Source of the DNA: Oegoconia quadripuncta
Taxonomy: Eukaryota; Arthropoda; Insecta; Lepidoptera; Autostichidae
Direction: 5' to 3'
Length of the DNA: 64,000 nt
Assembly: GCA_949316235.1 (NCBI GenBank)
Contig: OX438760.1
Location: 684,501 to 748,500 of the forward strand
The notes under the pieces were generated by a model. It searched no databases, had not been told where the DNA came from, and was given only the letters and a program-made list of their open reading frames with translations. Below, one piece after another: positions 33,481 through 45,400 of this stretch. Each line of letters begins with the position of its first letter. The stretch's first letter is position 1. The position numbers and the translations under genes are program-made.

Positions 33481-34755
33481 ATCAAGATGTTAAAAACCCT
33501 CTTCCAATACATTAGTCTCCTTGTACGACACCTACGAGATATAATCGGTTGGATCTATTCTCCTCTGCCGGAAGCCTCACGGACGAGACTTGGTTTAACT
33601 AATATTTTAATCCATAAGACTCACTGTATCTAGATTAAAAACCTAAGCAATTCCCATTCTTATCTAGAATTTGAAAAATTATAAAAGAATTTCTAGAAAC
33701 AATTCGGGTAACTATAACGCAAATTGTCGTCTTATGAATCCTTTGAGAGCCAGTTGACAATGATAGATGAGAGCCTATTGTTTGCCAGACGTGTCGGCAC
33801 ACGTCGCGACGGGTGACGTAACATGACGGGCTCGCGCGTGCGTGATGAGATGTATCGGGACGTGACGACATTTGAACGGATTTTGTAGGAAGGATTATTT
33901 TTCTTGAACAACAAAATAGACAGTGGGAAATGTGTGTGTGCTTTGTCTATGAGTGTCTAGATGAAAAAGAGTGAGATATTTGATCAAAGTAACTCTCAGG
34001 TAGTCTAGTGTAGCAACTAGCGAACTTGGTGAACATTGCTGTTGGTTAGCTTGGAACAAAACAAAAACAAACGGACAAAAAGCAATCTCAGAAAGGTCTC
34101 GTTTTTACCTTTTGAAGTACGGAAGCCTAAAAACTGGTACAAAACAAAACGTCTAACCTTGGCTTTGTATTATTGTAAAATTTTATTTCCACGTGTTTAC
34201 ACATAACAACGCGTTTCAACTAATGCCTACCTGTTGAGAAGCAACTCCAAACAAACAATTGCTGATAAAGTAAGTGCTAACACAAATACAATTTAGCTGC
34301 ATCTATTTCCACACTCAGTTATCTGTGAATGGTTTGTAACTGGATTTTTATAGTTCAAGGATATTTGCTCTGAATTTAGGAATGTCACTATAAATTGGTT
34401 CTGGATCTGACACATGCTTTGGAGGATGCCACTTCCGTTAATAAAAGTGAAGTGAATGCCAAACAATCGACTTCAGGAAGTTTCCATTCTTTATCTCCGA
34501 AGTGCAGCATCAGATTTCAAACATTAAATGATTATTTAAAGCGGTTCACGAATGTCGGAGAAATCTCCGAAAATACATAAAACTTTAAAAAAATCAGTTA
34601 ACATAAATAGTGCATAGCGGCAAGGCTAGTGAAATATAGCGTACCACAAGGACATATTCTTGGACCTTTGCTATTCATTTTCTAAATCAATATGTTCTCC
34701 AAATTGACAAAAGAATATTCCAAGCTGTTTATAGAAAGACTAATAATTATAGTAT
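33481..34755. other. No gene recognised
   Basis: A somewhat GC-richer patch lies at 33780-33880, but no ORF, splice pattern or repeat match is convincing. Confidence 0.4.
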
Positions 34756-34759
34756 AACA

Positions 34760-35060
34760 CTATGATAAATTAGGATTTTACTTTTTACGTTTTAGAAAGA
34801 GGTATTCGTATGTTAAGGTGGTTTGGCCATATAGAATGAATGAGTAAAAGGAGATTAACGAAAGCGTGAATAGAAGGGTCGGTACAGGTCGACCAAGAAA
34901 GGACGTAACAGTGACTGACTTACTCACTAAGGTCAGGTGTGGTCAACCACTAACCGACAAGCATCTACAAAGCATTTGATGAGAGTGGAAGTAGTAAAAG
35001 TATTTTGTCAGGGTCACTGTAAGTGGAAATAAATAATCTCTTCCTACCACAATGGGAAAC
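34760..35060 (+). mobile_element. RTE-like LINE C-terminal relic
   Basis: A damaged frame reads RWFGHIE…RRLTKA and SLPTATV-like ends that correspond to the better copy at 37950-38365. Several stops and indels. Confidence 0.5.
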
Positions 35061-35166
35061 AGACGTGAGCATATGTGTGCATGTACGCTATAGATGACAC
35101 TTACATTAATTTGATGATACAATATCACACCAGTCGCGGTGTTAGTTTTTAGAATAATATATAAAT

Positions 35167-36380
35167 GCAAAATCAAAATCAAAATCAAAATCAAAAATAT
35201 TTTATTCAATGTAGGATACAAAAATATCACTTATTGAAAGTCAACATGCTATTTTTCTTTTTTTAACTACATCGCTTCACAAGGTGTTATGGTTAGGGAG
35301 AAGAAGCGACAAGAAACTCCGCAACAACACATCTTTTCAACTAGTCTCCATCCTTACAACAATACTACATCTTATATTACATAATTACAAAACAATAGCA
35401 ATTAACATAACGACCAGCTAACACCAGACCTCCTTATCGCCTAAATAATCATCTATCCTGTAATAACCCTTCTTACACAGAGTTTCTTTAATGTGGCGTT
35501 TAAATTTCTGCTCTGTTAAGCTCAATACATGTTCTGGTATTTTATTGTAAAAGCGTATGCTGTGTCCCACAAAGGATGTGCTAACCTTGCTAAGTCTAAA
35601 TTGTGGAATTTCAATTTTATTTTTGTTTCTAGTATTCAAATTATGATTATCAGAATGTTTGCGAAATAGGCATATATTTTTGCGTACATACATTATACTG
35701 TCATATATATATTGGGATGCAACAGTTAAAATACTTATTTCTTTAAACAGATCTCTTAGAGAATCACGGCAGCGTAATTTATATATTGCTCTGATTGCTC
35801 TTTTTTGTAGAACAAATATTGTTTGAATATCTGCACCTCTACCCCACAGTAGTATACCATAAGACATAATGCTATGAAAGTAGCTAAAATAAACGAGCCT
35901 CGCTGTTTTAATGTCAGTAAGTTGTCTAATCTTACGAACAGCATAAGCAGCTGAACTGAGCCTGCTCGCAAGTGTCTCAATATGCGACCCCCACTGTAGT
36001 GTGGAGTCCAAAGTGATGCCAAGAAAAATAGTGTTCTCAACAAATTCCAATGGTTCACTATTCAACTTTAGGTTGTTTTCCCCCTGCCTTACATTAGGTA
36101 AGGAAAACTTAATACATTTGGTTTTCTTAGCATTTAGAACTAAATTATTCACAGTAAACCAGTTCGAAACCTGTGAAAGAGTATCGTTTACATCGTCAAT
36201 ATCATTCGACCCTCTCTTTATTTTGAATATAAATGAAGTGTCATCAGCAAACAACACAATATCAACCAGGTTCCGAACTAAATAAGGCAAGTCATTAATA
36301 TAAACTAAAAACATAAAAGGACCTAGAATTGATCCTTGAGGCACTCCCATTTTCACAAAGGATCCTGAAGATGCTTACAA
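35167..36380 (-). mobile_element. LINE-B reverse transcriptase copy, 5'-truncated
   Basis: The minus-strand frame (36356-35418, 312 residues, uninterrupted) starts inside the reverse transcriptase at MGVPQGSILGPFMFLVYIND, has the catalytic FADDTSFIF box, the KKTKCIKF and FLGITLDS motifs, and a complete C-terminal tail ending KKGYYRIDDYLGDKEVWC. The endonuclease and the front of the RT are missing, so it cannot be autonomous. The 3' UTR (35417-35167) ends in AATAAAATATTTTTGATTTT repeats. It is about half identical to LINE-A at 7479-8800 and clearly a sister family. The coding part is better preserved than LINE-A, so the insertion is younger. Confidence 0.88.
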
Positions 36381-36726
36381 ACAATCTAATATTTAAAACG
36401 AACGAACCTAGAACGAGCAAAAGACGCGTTTTGCTTTAAATTTGTCCCCAAAATTAAAAGTCATATGCAAAGCAAATACACATTTGATTTACGTGAAATC
36501 CTTAATCGCGATCTCTCTGACAAGTGTCATTAATTTGAAACTTTAAGAAATGGTATCAGGCGAAGCGAATATATTATTGGAGTGGGATGTAAAACTTCAA
36601 AATTCAAACTTCCACCCTAATTGATGACGTCCGCGACACAGCACATTAAAATAAAACAGTAATCCGTATTGTTGCATGCCAGGAGGCCGACATAGTGTCA
36701 TCCTCCCATGGCGGATCAAACTGGGG
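36381..36726. other. No gene recognised
   Basis: Nothing recognisable was found between the LINE-B copy and the MITE. Confidence 0.4.
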
Positions 36727-36868
36727 TTCAATTACATAATTACATCGTTATCGTCATCGGTTACGTTCTGACATGTGATTGGTTGGCTCATCGCTCGCTT
36801 GGCAATTTGACGGTTTCTCATTGGTCAACGTAATCGATAACGATGTCGATGAAGTTACGTAATCTCAG
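36727..36868. mobile_element. Small MITE with about 38-bp inverted ends
   Basis: The left end with ACATCGTTATCGTCATCGGT is mirrored by the right end with ATCGATAACGATGTCGATGA. About 140 bp in total, non-coding. Confidence 0.6.
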
Positions 36869-37138
36869 GGCTGAATCCTATAACCTTGGGATCTTCAAGG
36901 GCAGGGTGAATATCATCTACTGAGATCGCGTGCTTCATCTTTAGCCAAATCGTCACTTTCCATCAGGTGAGATTGTGGTCAAACGCGTATCCAGTTAATC
37001 ATAAAGACATAATTTCCGAGCCATGTTTTATGAACAGTTTTTTCTTTGTGTATTCCGAAATTCTTTTGGTGAAATCAGTCTTTGGAGAGTTTCTATAAAT
37101 TTGTTTTTGTAATCAAGATTAAACTCGAGGATAAGTTG
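36866..37138 (+). mobile_element. LINE-E 3' region
   Basis: Contains CCTTGGGATCTTCAAGGGCA, CATCAGGTGAGATTGTGGTC and a downstream block (GTATTCCGAAATTCTTTTGG) shared with 2079-2225. Confidence 0.65.
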
Positions 37139-37322
37139 CCTGCCCGCCCACGACCGATAATCGGTGACCGATTTTTTGTAGTAGAAAAATGGAATGTACT
37201 ATACTTGCAATATTTCAATGCATACGTCCTACAAAAAGTCGATCTCAATATCGGTGATACAAGAATTGACGAAAAAATCGGTCCGATTATCGAACCTACA
37301 AAAAGTCTGGGCGGGCAGCCAA
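37139..37322. mobile_element. MITE-2 (TIR CTGCCCGCCCA)
   Basis: Starts CTGCCCGCCCACGACCG and ends AGTCTGGGCGGGCAG, with internal near-symmetrical CGATTTTTTGTAGTAG-like and CCTACAAAAAGTC blocks. 184 bp, non-coding. A related copy lies at 48717-49145. Confidence 0.75.
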
Positions 37323-37611
37323 CGTCGATTCGCTTTACATCGTGTGATGATTAAAGTAAAAATTTAAACAACTAAAACCCGACTACTAAAAAATGAAAAT
37401 GAAATGGGAGAACTGCAAAAACCCATATTATCTTTAAATCTGTCATTACAAAAGCTATAAACAAGCAAAATAAAAAATAAAAAAGTTTGTTTTCTCAAAC
37501 AATATCGTACCATATAAATTAATTTTCCTGCAGTCGGATGTCTTTATAATTTAGCGTCTTCATGTATTGTTCAGGTTTTGACCTCCGACTACGGAAAATT
37601 AATTTATAAAT

Positions 37612-37915
37612 TAATTTGTATAATGAATATAAACATTAATTATTCCCGAGTCATGGATGGTTATATAAATATTTAAGTAAGTTTATCCGTAATCTCCCCC
37701 AAAGATCTCCACAACGATCGGTCCTAAGCTGCCCGCATCCAGCGGCTTCCCGCGATCTCTACCAAAACACCTCCATCTTTGGGGGAGGCCTTTGTCCAGT
37801 AGTGGACGTCTTTCGGCTGATATGATGATGATAATCCGTCATTTAGTGTCCATAGCACAAGCTTTGCTTAGTTTGGGACTAGATGATTGGTGGGAGTGCC
37901 CGAAATATTTCTTTA
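37612..37915 (+). mobile_element. SINE-B split by a repeat insertion
   Basis: The body 37612-37693 (GTCATGGATGGTTATATAAA) is interrupted by about 140 bp (37694-37833) of a repeat ending GGCTGATATGATGATGAT, and then resumes with ATCCGTCATTTAGTGTCC through GGGACTAGATGATTGG. The order shows that the SINE was there first. Confidence 0.65.
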
Positions 37916-37949
37916 TTTATTTTGACGGAAGTATATTCAAAGTGTATAT

Positions 37950-38365
37950 ACAAATCATTGAGAAGTATGGTAGTGATGATTTTGAAAGATATAGTCAGGA
38001 ATAGTGTAATTGGGGAGTTAAGCAGTGTGAAAGAAGATGTAGTGACAAAGATTGAAAAAAGTATGCGGAGATGGTTCGGACATGTGGAGCGGATGAATGA
38101 AAAAAGACTAACGAAAGGGATGTACGATGCGAATGTGGATGGTAGTGTTGGTAGGGGAAGACCACGGCGAACGTACCATGATCATATCAGGGACGTCTTA
38201 AAGAAAGGCCAAGTCAAGAGTACCCTAAACCGACGAGCATGTATGAACAACCTCATGAGAGTGAATGACGCAAAAGAGGTGTGTCAGGATCGTAGCAAGT
38301 GGAAGTCTATGGTCTCTGCCTACCGCTACGGAAAGCAGGCGTGACTTTATGTATGTATAGGTATA
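37950..38365 (+). mobile_element. RTE-like LINE C-terminal fragment
   Basis: An open frame to the stop at 38342-38344 encodes KSMRRWFGHVERMNEKRLTK, GRGRPRRTYHDHIRDVLKKG and CQDRSKWKSMVSAYRYGKQA. This tail follows the reverse transcriptase in a LINE group very abundant in insects. The RT itself is missing. Confidence 0.8.
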
Positions 38366-39255
38366 CAAAGTTGCGTTAGATGCGTTTCGTATTAATTTTC
38401 GCACAAAGTTGTTTCACCGCTTCATACCCACTGTGTCCATGATTTCAACACCCGACAGCATATTAAATTAGGGACAGGAAGAATAAATTGTTACAATATT
38501 ATAAAGTTGAGTCGTTAGAAAAGAAATCGTGTCAACACGTATGTTATTTTAAACGATTCGCTGTTACTAAACATCGTTACGGATTGTTCGGAAAAATATT
38601 GAGCCTTGCCGCACTTCAACGACCTACAGATGTTATGTTAGTTTCAGAATAACACAGTAACAATATGTGAATAACAACTGGTGGCTACATTGAATATATT
38701 ACTTTCGTAGTAGGATAAAACTACACTATCATATTTGTAGGCGGTGTGTGGTTTCGGCACTCAAATAGAATAGAACTAAGCCCTCTCTTCCATTTATATG
38801 ATACATACTTTATTTATTTTATTTTATTTTATTTATTTTCATAGAATCAACAGCATTATTACAAATTCTTATTCAGAAAACTAATACCAAACTTATGCCA
38901 ATTAAAGATTCTCATTATGTTACTGACAATGATTACTTTAACATTGAATGGGTAATGTTACATTACAAGCATATATATAATATGCCCACGTTTCTACAAA
39001 AAGAAGTGAAATCCCACCAAAAACATTCTGTAAAAAACTAGCCAAGTCTCGATGGAGCTGCTTGATTATCTCTAAAAAGTAATGAAATCTATACAAAGTC
39101 GTGCCAAGTCTAAGGTTCCTTACTGCGATTTCTTTATTATTATAGTTAATGTTGTGTGACTTGGCCGTTGAAGGGTACACAGGGGTACAAAACCAGGTGC
39201 TCCATGACACCATTGCACCAATCTGTCGCCAGAACCGCTATTGATTTGAAAACGA
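38366..39255. other. No gene recognised; one unidentified frame
   Basis: A 91-residue minus frame (39213-38938) containing SFLQNVFGGISLLFVETWAY is open, but I do not recognise it and see no splice or start support. It is listed only as unexplained. The remainder is AT-rich non-coding DNA. Confidence 0.3.
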
Positions 39256-39259
39256 TTAA

Positions 39260-40977
39260 CACCCCTTACTGCCCAAAACTATTTTGTACTTCCAATTCTT
39301 CTATATTTTGGATATGTTTACGCTAATAGGTCTCTTTTAACATAATAACTAGTTTAACGAACGTCGATATTGGATAAATACCTTTTCTTTAATTGTTCGG
39401 AAATGAAACATTGGGCACTTCCATTTACATTTACTATGACAAATAAACCACGACATTTTTTAAATTTATTTATTTACAAATGATATATTCATATTAAAAA
39501 CTTTCTAAATTGGATAACACTTATAATTATGGAATGAATAGAATACTAACCCTTAAAATTTAGGAATGAAATGCAATAAAAATTTAGCAATATAAGTTAA
39601 CCTGACACTTTTGACACGAAGTAACGGTCAGGTTTTTGCAATAAGCACAACGGAGTCGGCTTGATGCTCAGCATTACACTTTCGCACAGATGGAGGAACA
39701 CTGCTAAAAACCCTTTTAGATAGGCCTGGCCGCCGCTTATCAATGCCGTACTTTTGGAGTAAACTACAAATCTGTGGAGTAAACTGAATTTGAATTATCA
39801 ACCACCTGGAAGTATCGCAAAATGTCTTCGAACCGGTTTTGTCGTATTGAGTTAGCTACCAATAAATTATGAGTATCCTCATTACTCTCCCAATACATAC
39901 GTCGTCGTGGAAGTGGACAACAGCCTGTCAAAATCAGAATGCAAATGAAGCAATAAATTTCATCAACAGACAAGGTAAATGCTACATTTTCTTTCTCTAC
40001 GGCGTACATAACTGTGTGACGAGTAATGTCAAGTATCACTTCGTGACTAAAAAATAATTCGAAGAAATCGATAGGGTCCGACGCATCTGATACGGTCACC
40101 ACTGATCTTGGAGGTGGTGCAATCCACTCTTTACACATTTCAGGTAAGTCTCGTTTTGCCCACTTACGGGTTTGTGGTCGTCGTGGTTGATTTGATGAAG
40201 GCATTTCCGGTGTTTGCTGTCGTCTAACGTGGAACTCTGTAAGCGGAAGATCATCTTCTTCGTCAAACTCACGATCATCATCGTCATTAAAACCGTGAAG
40301 CACCAGTTCGGCAGGGGCCAGAAGTTTTCTACCCGATAAGTATTCAAAACTTACGTTTGTCTCATCGCCAGAATCTGAGTCTGAAACTAATCCATCGCCG
40401 GGGGGATCAATATAGATAACTAAGCCTGTCACTTCATCGTCTGAGTCGAAATCATTGATAATATCAACAATTTCATTGGTTGTCAACGGCTTGATCCTTC
40501 TGAAATACAAAATACATATTTAGTATAATGCCTGCCGTATATTTTCCCAATGTATCGTTTTCGAAAAGTTGTTTATTTATACACTTTTTGGGTATCCAAT
40601 TATAATAATTTATACATTATAATTACATAAATATATTCTACATGTATATAACTTTATTTTAAAATACACGAAATCTATAAACTCTAGTTAATTTAGATAA
40701 TTACTTACTTTTTTAAGGGAGGCGCCATGATTTTTGCACGCCGAAATCAAGTCGCAACTTGCACTGATTCATTACCAAACAAACTGTTTGGAAGTCAAAA
40801 CAATCAATCACAAATAGAAGAAAGTACTTAATCTTAGATATATATGGCGCTACCATGCACCTTTCTAATGATATGTTGAAGTTAAGGACCGTCAACGAAA
40901 GCTCCAATTTTGTTTCGTTTTTGAATCAGGGGGCATACAAGGAACCAAATAAATAAGTAGTTCTGGGCATATATGGG
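39260..40977 (-). mobile_element. Internally deleted piggyBac-like transposon
   Basis: The element is bounded by TTAA at 39256-39259 and 40978-40981, the piggyBac target. The right end (minus strand) reads TTAACCCATATATGCCCAGA. The left end TTAACACCCCTTACTGCCCA is a diverged inverted match. It encodes the front of a transposase (see the CDS) and, after a deletion, a cysteine-containing C-terminal remnant near 39600-39720. Total length of about 1.7 kb is short for this superfamily, so it is non-autonomous. Confidence 0.82.
39764..40728 (-). pseudogene. piggyBac-like transposase, N-terminal part, two exons
   Basis: Exon 1 at 40728-40709 gives MAPPLKK. A GTAAGT donor and a TTTCAG acceptor at 40500-40501 join it in phase to exon 2 (40499 down to 39764). 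The protein has an acidic N-terminus (DIINDFDSDDEV, GFNDDDDREFDEEDDLP), then the conserved start of the transposase core: DPIDFFELFFSHEVI, IYCFICILILTGCCPLPRRR and YWESNEDTHNLLVANSIRQN. It stops after RYFQVVDNSNSV. The three catalytic Asp residues and the body of the DDE domain are missing; only a short C-terminal remnant follows. It cannot catalyse transposition. Expression as a truncated DNA-binding protein cannot be excluded. Confidence 0.8.
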
Positions 40978-40989
40978 TTAATCATATGA

Positions 40990-41229
40990 TGTATGGCTTA
41001 TATAATAAATAAGATTTTTTCGGACTCTCACACCAATCATCTAGTCCCAAACTAAGCAAAGCTTGTGCTATGGATACCAGATAACGGATAAACATACATA
41101 AATATTTATATAAACATCCATGACTAGGGAACAAATGCTCGAATTCATCACACAACCCGTCGCGAAATTTCAACCCGCAACCGTTGGTTTCGCTGACAGG
41201 GTCACTATCCACTACACCAACCGGTCGTC
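40990..41229 (-). mobile_element. SINE-B, full-length copy
   Basis: From the 3' ACCAATCATCTAGTCCCAAA block through AAACATACATAAATATTTAT to the tRNA-like head complement around CAACCCGCAACCGTTGGTTT and CACTACACCAACCGGTCG. Confidence 0.85.
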
Positions 41230-41273
41230 ACATTTGATATCATCGTCGTATCGTCATTGATACAGATATTGAG

Positions 41274-41486
41274 TACAAACGGCGGACTTATCCCATAGAG
41301 GGATTTCTTCCAGTCAACCATAGGGATACCTATTTCTAATGTACTGTCCTTATACCCAAAGGTTGCCTGGAATTAATCGCTTTTAGTGATAAGGTCGCCA
41401 AATTATACATTCTTACCACTTTTCTGAAACTGTATTTTCTTTTCTGTTATGCAATAAAGTGTATTGTATTGTATTGTATGTGTGTG
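41274..41486 (+). mobile_element. CR1-type LINE 3' terminal fragment
   Basis: Contains GGGATTTCTTCCAGTCAACC, GGTTGCCTGGAATTAATCGC and an AATAAAGTGTATTGTATTG-type tail with (GTATT)n. Non-coding. Confidence 0.6.
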
Positions 41487-41816
41487 TGGCTATTGCAGGT
41501 CATCGGAGACCTGTATCACTGCGACCGTTGCCGATCTATTGTGATCGCCACTGGCCTACAGTTCGTTGCTCAGGTTTGCCTCTTTGAGGAATTGGTTAAT
41601 TTTCCTGGCACCGATGGTTTTTATCTCATCCGGGTGTAATAAGTGGCTGCCCAGGTGGATATTGCGTTTACGCATTAGCGGGCCACATTCACACAGCAGA
41701 TGTGCAGGTGTTTCCTCTGCGAGGAGGCAAAGTCTGCACATTCCTGTTTCTCGGAGCCCTATGTTGAGCATGTGTTTGCTCAGCCAGCAGTGTCCCGTTA
41801 GTTAGTTAGTATTGTA
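41487..41816 (-). mobile_element. LINE-D C-terminal fragment
   Basis: The minus strand encodes TGHCWLSKHMLNIGLRETGM, then CRLCLLAEETPAHLLCECGP, the post-RNase-H Cys/His motif of R1/jockey-like pol proteins, and a tail to the stop at 41556. Its upstream end is cut by the mariner-like element at 41817. Confidence 0.7.
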
Positions 41817-42207
41817 TACAATGTGTCCCGGAGAGAAGTGACCAGCGGGCGTAGTTTGAAAATTTATACAAAATTATCGATAAATCATTTAAATTTAGAG
41901 ACCTAACTGCTTTTGTTTTTTAAAAATTGTTAATCCTTTTTTTTTAATAGACATGTCTGACCTTCTGCACTATTTTAGTCATAATTTCTTTGTTTTTACG
42001 TCTTTCCCAATTCTTTTTTTTTTAATTCAGTGCTGTTATTATTATTCATCAAATTAAGTTATGAAAATTATCCCAAAACAAATAAATAATTTATTAAAAA
42101 AGAAATAAACTTAAAATTCGACCAACAAAACTGTATTTCTTTAAGTTTAAAAATAAAAAAACGAAAAATGTCCCTATAACATCATGTTTTTTTTTAATTA
42201 TTATGAT

Positions 42208-42351
42208 TGTGGGAAAATATAAAGTAAGAACACTAGATGTTTACATGGCAAATGTATATTTGGAAGTGATTGTCACAGTAAAAGCAGATGTTCTATACTA
42301 AAAATTCAAAATAAAATAGTTCTAATATGGCCAGTATCACATCTTACAACA
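42208..42351 (-). repeat. Copia 3' LTR
   Basis: 144 bp and apparently identical to the other LTR. On the minus strand it starts TGTTGTAAGATG and ends TTCCCACA. An ATAAAATAG-like stretch may serve in transcription, but the start site is not determined. Confidence 0.93.
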
Positions 42352-42436
42352 TCCACCCGTAATGACCATATTCAGAAGCCTTAGTAATAACAAACAAACA
42401 CTGTAACATAAAGAAAAACATTGTAACATAAAGTAA

Positions 42437-45400
42437 CTACGCCTTAACTAAACCTATACTATTGATACACCTTTGATGTGCAACTTTCCCAAGACATTTT
42501 GTCAACACGTCAGCTAACAGGTCACTGGACTTAGTGTATTGAAGCACAATCACATTTTCAGATACCTTTTCGCGAATAAAATGGTACCTAACATCAATAT
42601 GTTTCGATCTGCCGTGGTGTATAGGATTATGAGCTAAGTTCTGCGCACTCTGACTGTCACTGCAAATGGTTATACTAGGATATTTAATATCACATACCTC
42701 GGATATCAAACGACGTAAGTAAATAGCCTCTTTCGCAGCATCAGTCAACGCCATGTACTCGGCTTCGGTAGAAGACAGCGCCACTGTAGGCTGCTTCTTC
42801 GATGCCCACGAGACAGGTCCATTTGCCAGTTTGAAGCAATAACCTGTGTAGGAACGACGATCATGCACACAGTTCGCAAAATCCGCGTCCGTATAACCTA
42901 CGAGAAGTTCTCCTGTCTTCTTATAAATAATAGAATGATCTATAGTGCCTTTTAGGTACTGAAGTACTCGTTTCGCTGCCACCCAATGCGTGCTGTTATA
43001 TTTGTTGTTATACTGACTAAGATAGCTAACAGCAAAAGCAATATCAGGTCGAGTATTGACAGCAAGGTACATTAGACAACCTATTAAATTCAGATAGGCA
43101 TAATGATTATTCTTACAATCCGAATCCTGAAGAGCACCTATTTTGCTATTCGCCAAGGGAGTGTCGTACTCTTTTGCCTGCCCTAAATTGAATTTTTCTA
43201 GTAGGAATTCAATATATGACTTTTGATTGACTCGTATTTCACCATTTTCCGTTGAGATATTTAATCCCAGATAATATTTCAGTGGACCTAAATCTTTTAA
43301 TGTAAAATATTTTTGTAAGTCACACTTGACAGCGTCGAATGACTTTTCATTCTGGTAAAAAACAATGATGTCATCCACATAGACTGCTAACAGGATTAAT
43401 TCTGAACCAAGGAGTTTTTTATATACGCATGGTTCAGTAGGTAATCTAATAAAACCTATTTTACTCAACACTTCATTGAGCTTAATATTCCACGCGCGAG
43501 GAGCCTGTTTTAAGCCATACAGGGACTTTTGCAACAGACACACTTTATCTTCGTCACCTTTGCTCTTAAAACCCGGAGGCTGGTCCATGTAGACTTCTTC
43601 TTGAAGATCGCCATTTAAAAAGGCGGTGTCGACGTCTAAGTGTCGCATCTTCAGGCCCATTTCTGCTGCTAAAGCAATCAAAACGCGTAAGGAGGAATTC
43701 CGAATTACCGGAGCGAAGGTTTCATAGTAATCGACACCATGAACTTGATTATAGCCTTTCGCGACAAGTCTAGCTTTATATTTGATTATATCTCCATGGG
43801 CATTCTTTTTTAATTTGTAAACCCATTTGCATGGTATAACCTTCTTATTTGGCCTATTCACCAGAATCCACGTTTTCTTTTCCAGCAAGGCCTGGTATTC
43901 ATCTCTCATAGCATGATACCAATTATCTCTATCTACTGCATTCACCGCTTGTTGATAAGTAGTCGGTTCATCCATTTGAGAGGATATAGTCTGCATACAA
44001 ACACAGTTGGCGGCAGTATTGTGGATTTTTCTAGGTCTCAGATTATAGCGTGGTTCTGCAACCTCAACATCAGAATCACTTTCTTCTAATTGTTCTGGTG
44101 ACGGGGCAAACCCAAGTTGACTCGGCTCAAAGTCGGCAACAATACTGGGTCCAGGTATCGGATCCTCTCTACTATTTGTTGTAGAGTCGATCTGTGAACA
44201 TAAAGGTAAACGTGCCGGTTGTGGCACATCCACCCGTGATTGAGGACTAAGGAATAAGGGTACACGTGCCGGTTTGAGCGCACCAGGCGCTAACTGGTAT
44301 TTGACACCCTTTCCTTTTTCCTCTAAATCCCGGAAAGTGTCTTCAAAGAAAACCACGTCCCTACTTTTGACAAGTCGTCTAGGATATTTTGCATCTCGGA
44401 AGCAATAACTATTGGGATCGTCAGAATAGCCAACAAAAATATGCTCGGTTGCCTTCACGTCCAACTTCTTCCGATTACAATCGGGGACATGAATCAGAGC
44501 TCGACATCCAAAGACTCTTAAGTGTGATAGGTTCGGCTGTTTACCATACCACAGCTCAAAAGAAGTCTTACCTTCGAGAGCACGGTGAGGAGTCCTATTC
44601 TTAAGATAGACTGCAGTTTCCGTCGCATCTTGCCAATATGCTGGAGAAAGAGAACTGCCAGAGAGCATAGACCTAGCCTTCTCTATGATCGTTCTGTTGA
44701 TCCTTTCAGCGATGGAGTTTTGCTGCGGACTATAGGGCACTGTCGTCTGATGCTGAATTCCTTCCATCTGTAAGTAATTTGTAAGGTCAGTATTGACATA
44801 TTCTGTCCCGTTGTCGCTCCTCAACACTTTTATTTTTAATCCCTTTTCTCGCTCCACTAGGGATTTGAAAATACAAAATTTATCCTTTACTTCAGCTTTT
44901 GAAGAAATAAAGAATGCAAAGATCATACGAGTAAAGTCATCTATGAAAAATAAGACATACTTACTTCCTTGAAAAGACGTCTCTGATAATGTACAAACGT
45001 CAGTATGGACAAGTTCTAAAACTGAAGTTGCCCTTTTATACGGAATCCTTTTGAAAGGCTTCCGACTCAGTTTTCCTTCTACACAGGCCACACATGGTTC
45101 CTTGTCAACTGTTGAATAATCTATGCCTACTACCTGGTCCTTTTTTAAGCAATCCATCCCAATGCGGCATAGGTGACCTAAACGTTTATGCCAGAGTTGA
45201 TACCTGGACACGTCAGAGTGCACATCAAAAGCAGATAATTGACGTGGTACATTGACTGTACAATCTAAAGAATACAGCCCACCACAGATCGAACCATGTA
45301 GCAAAGAAATACCTGTACAAGAAAAAACACTAGAGTTATAAAAGTTACAACCAGATTTATCAAAAACCACACAAAAACCGTTATCAACTGCTTTCTTTAC

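Noticed and set aside
38938..39213. A 91-codon minus-strand frame as a membrane-protein exon
   Set aside because: It has hydrophobic stretches but no family match I can justify, no splice-site pair and no neighbouring exons.
39256..39260. The left TTAA as unrelated to the piggyBac element
   Set aside because: The adjacent bases TGCCCAAAACTA match the right terminus TGCCCAGAACTA at the same spacing, so it was kept as the left end, though diverged.
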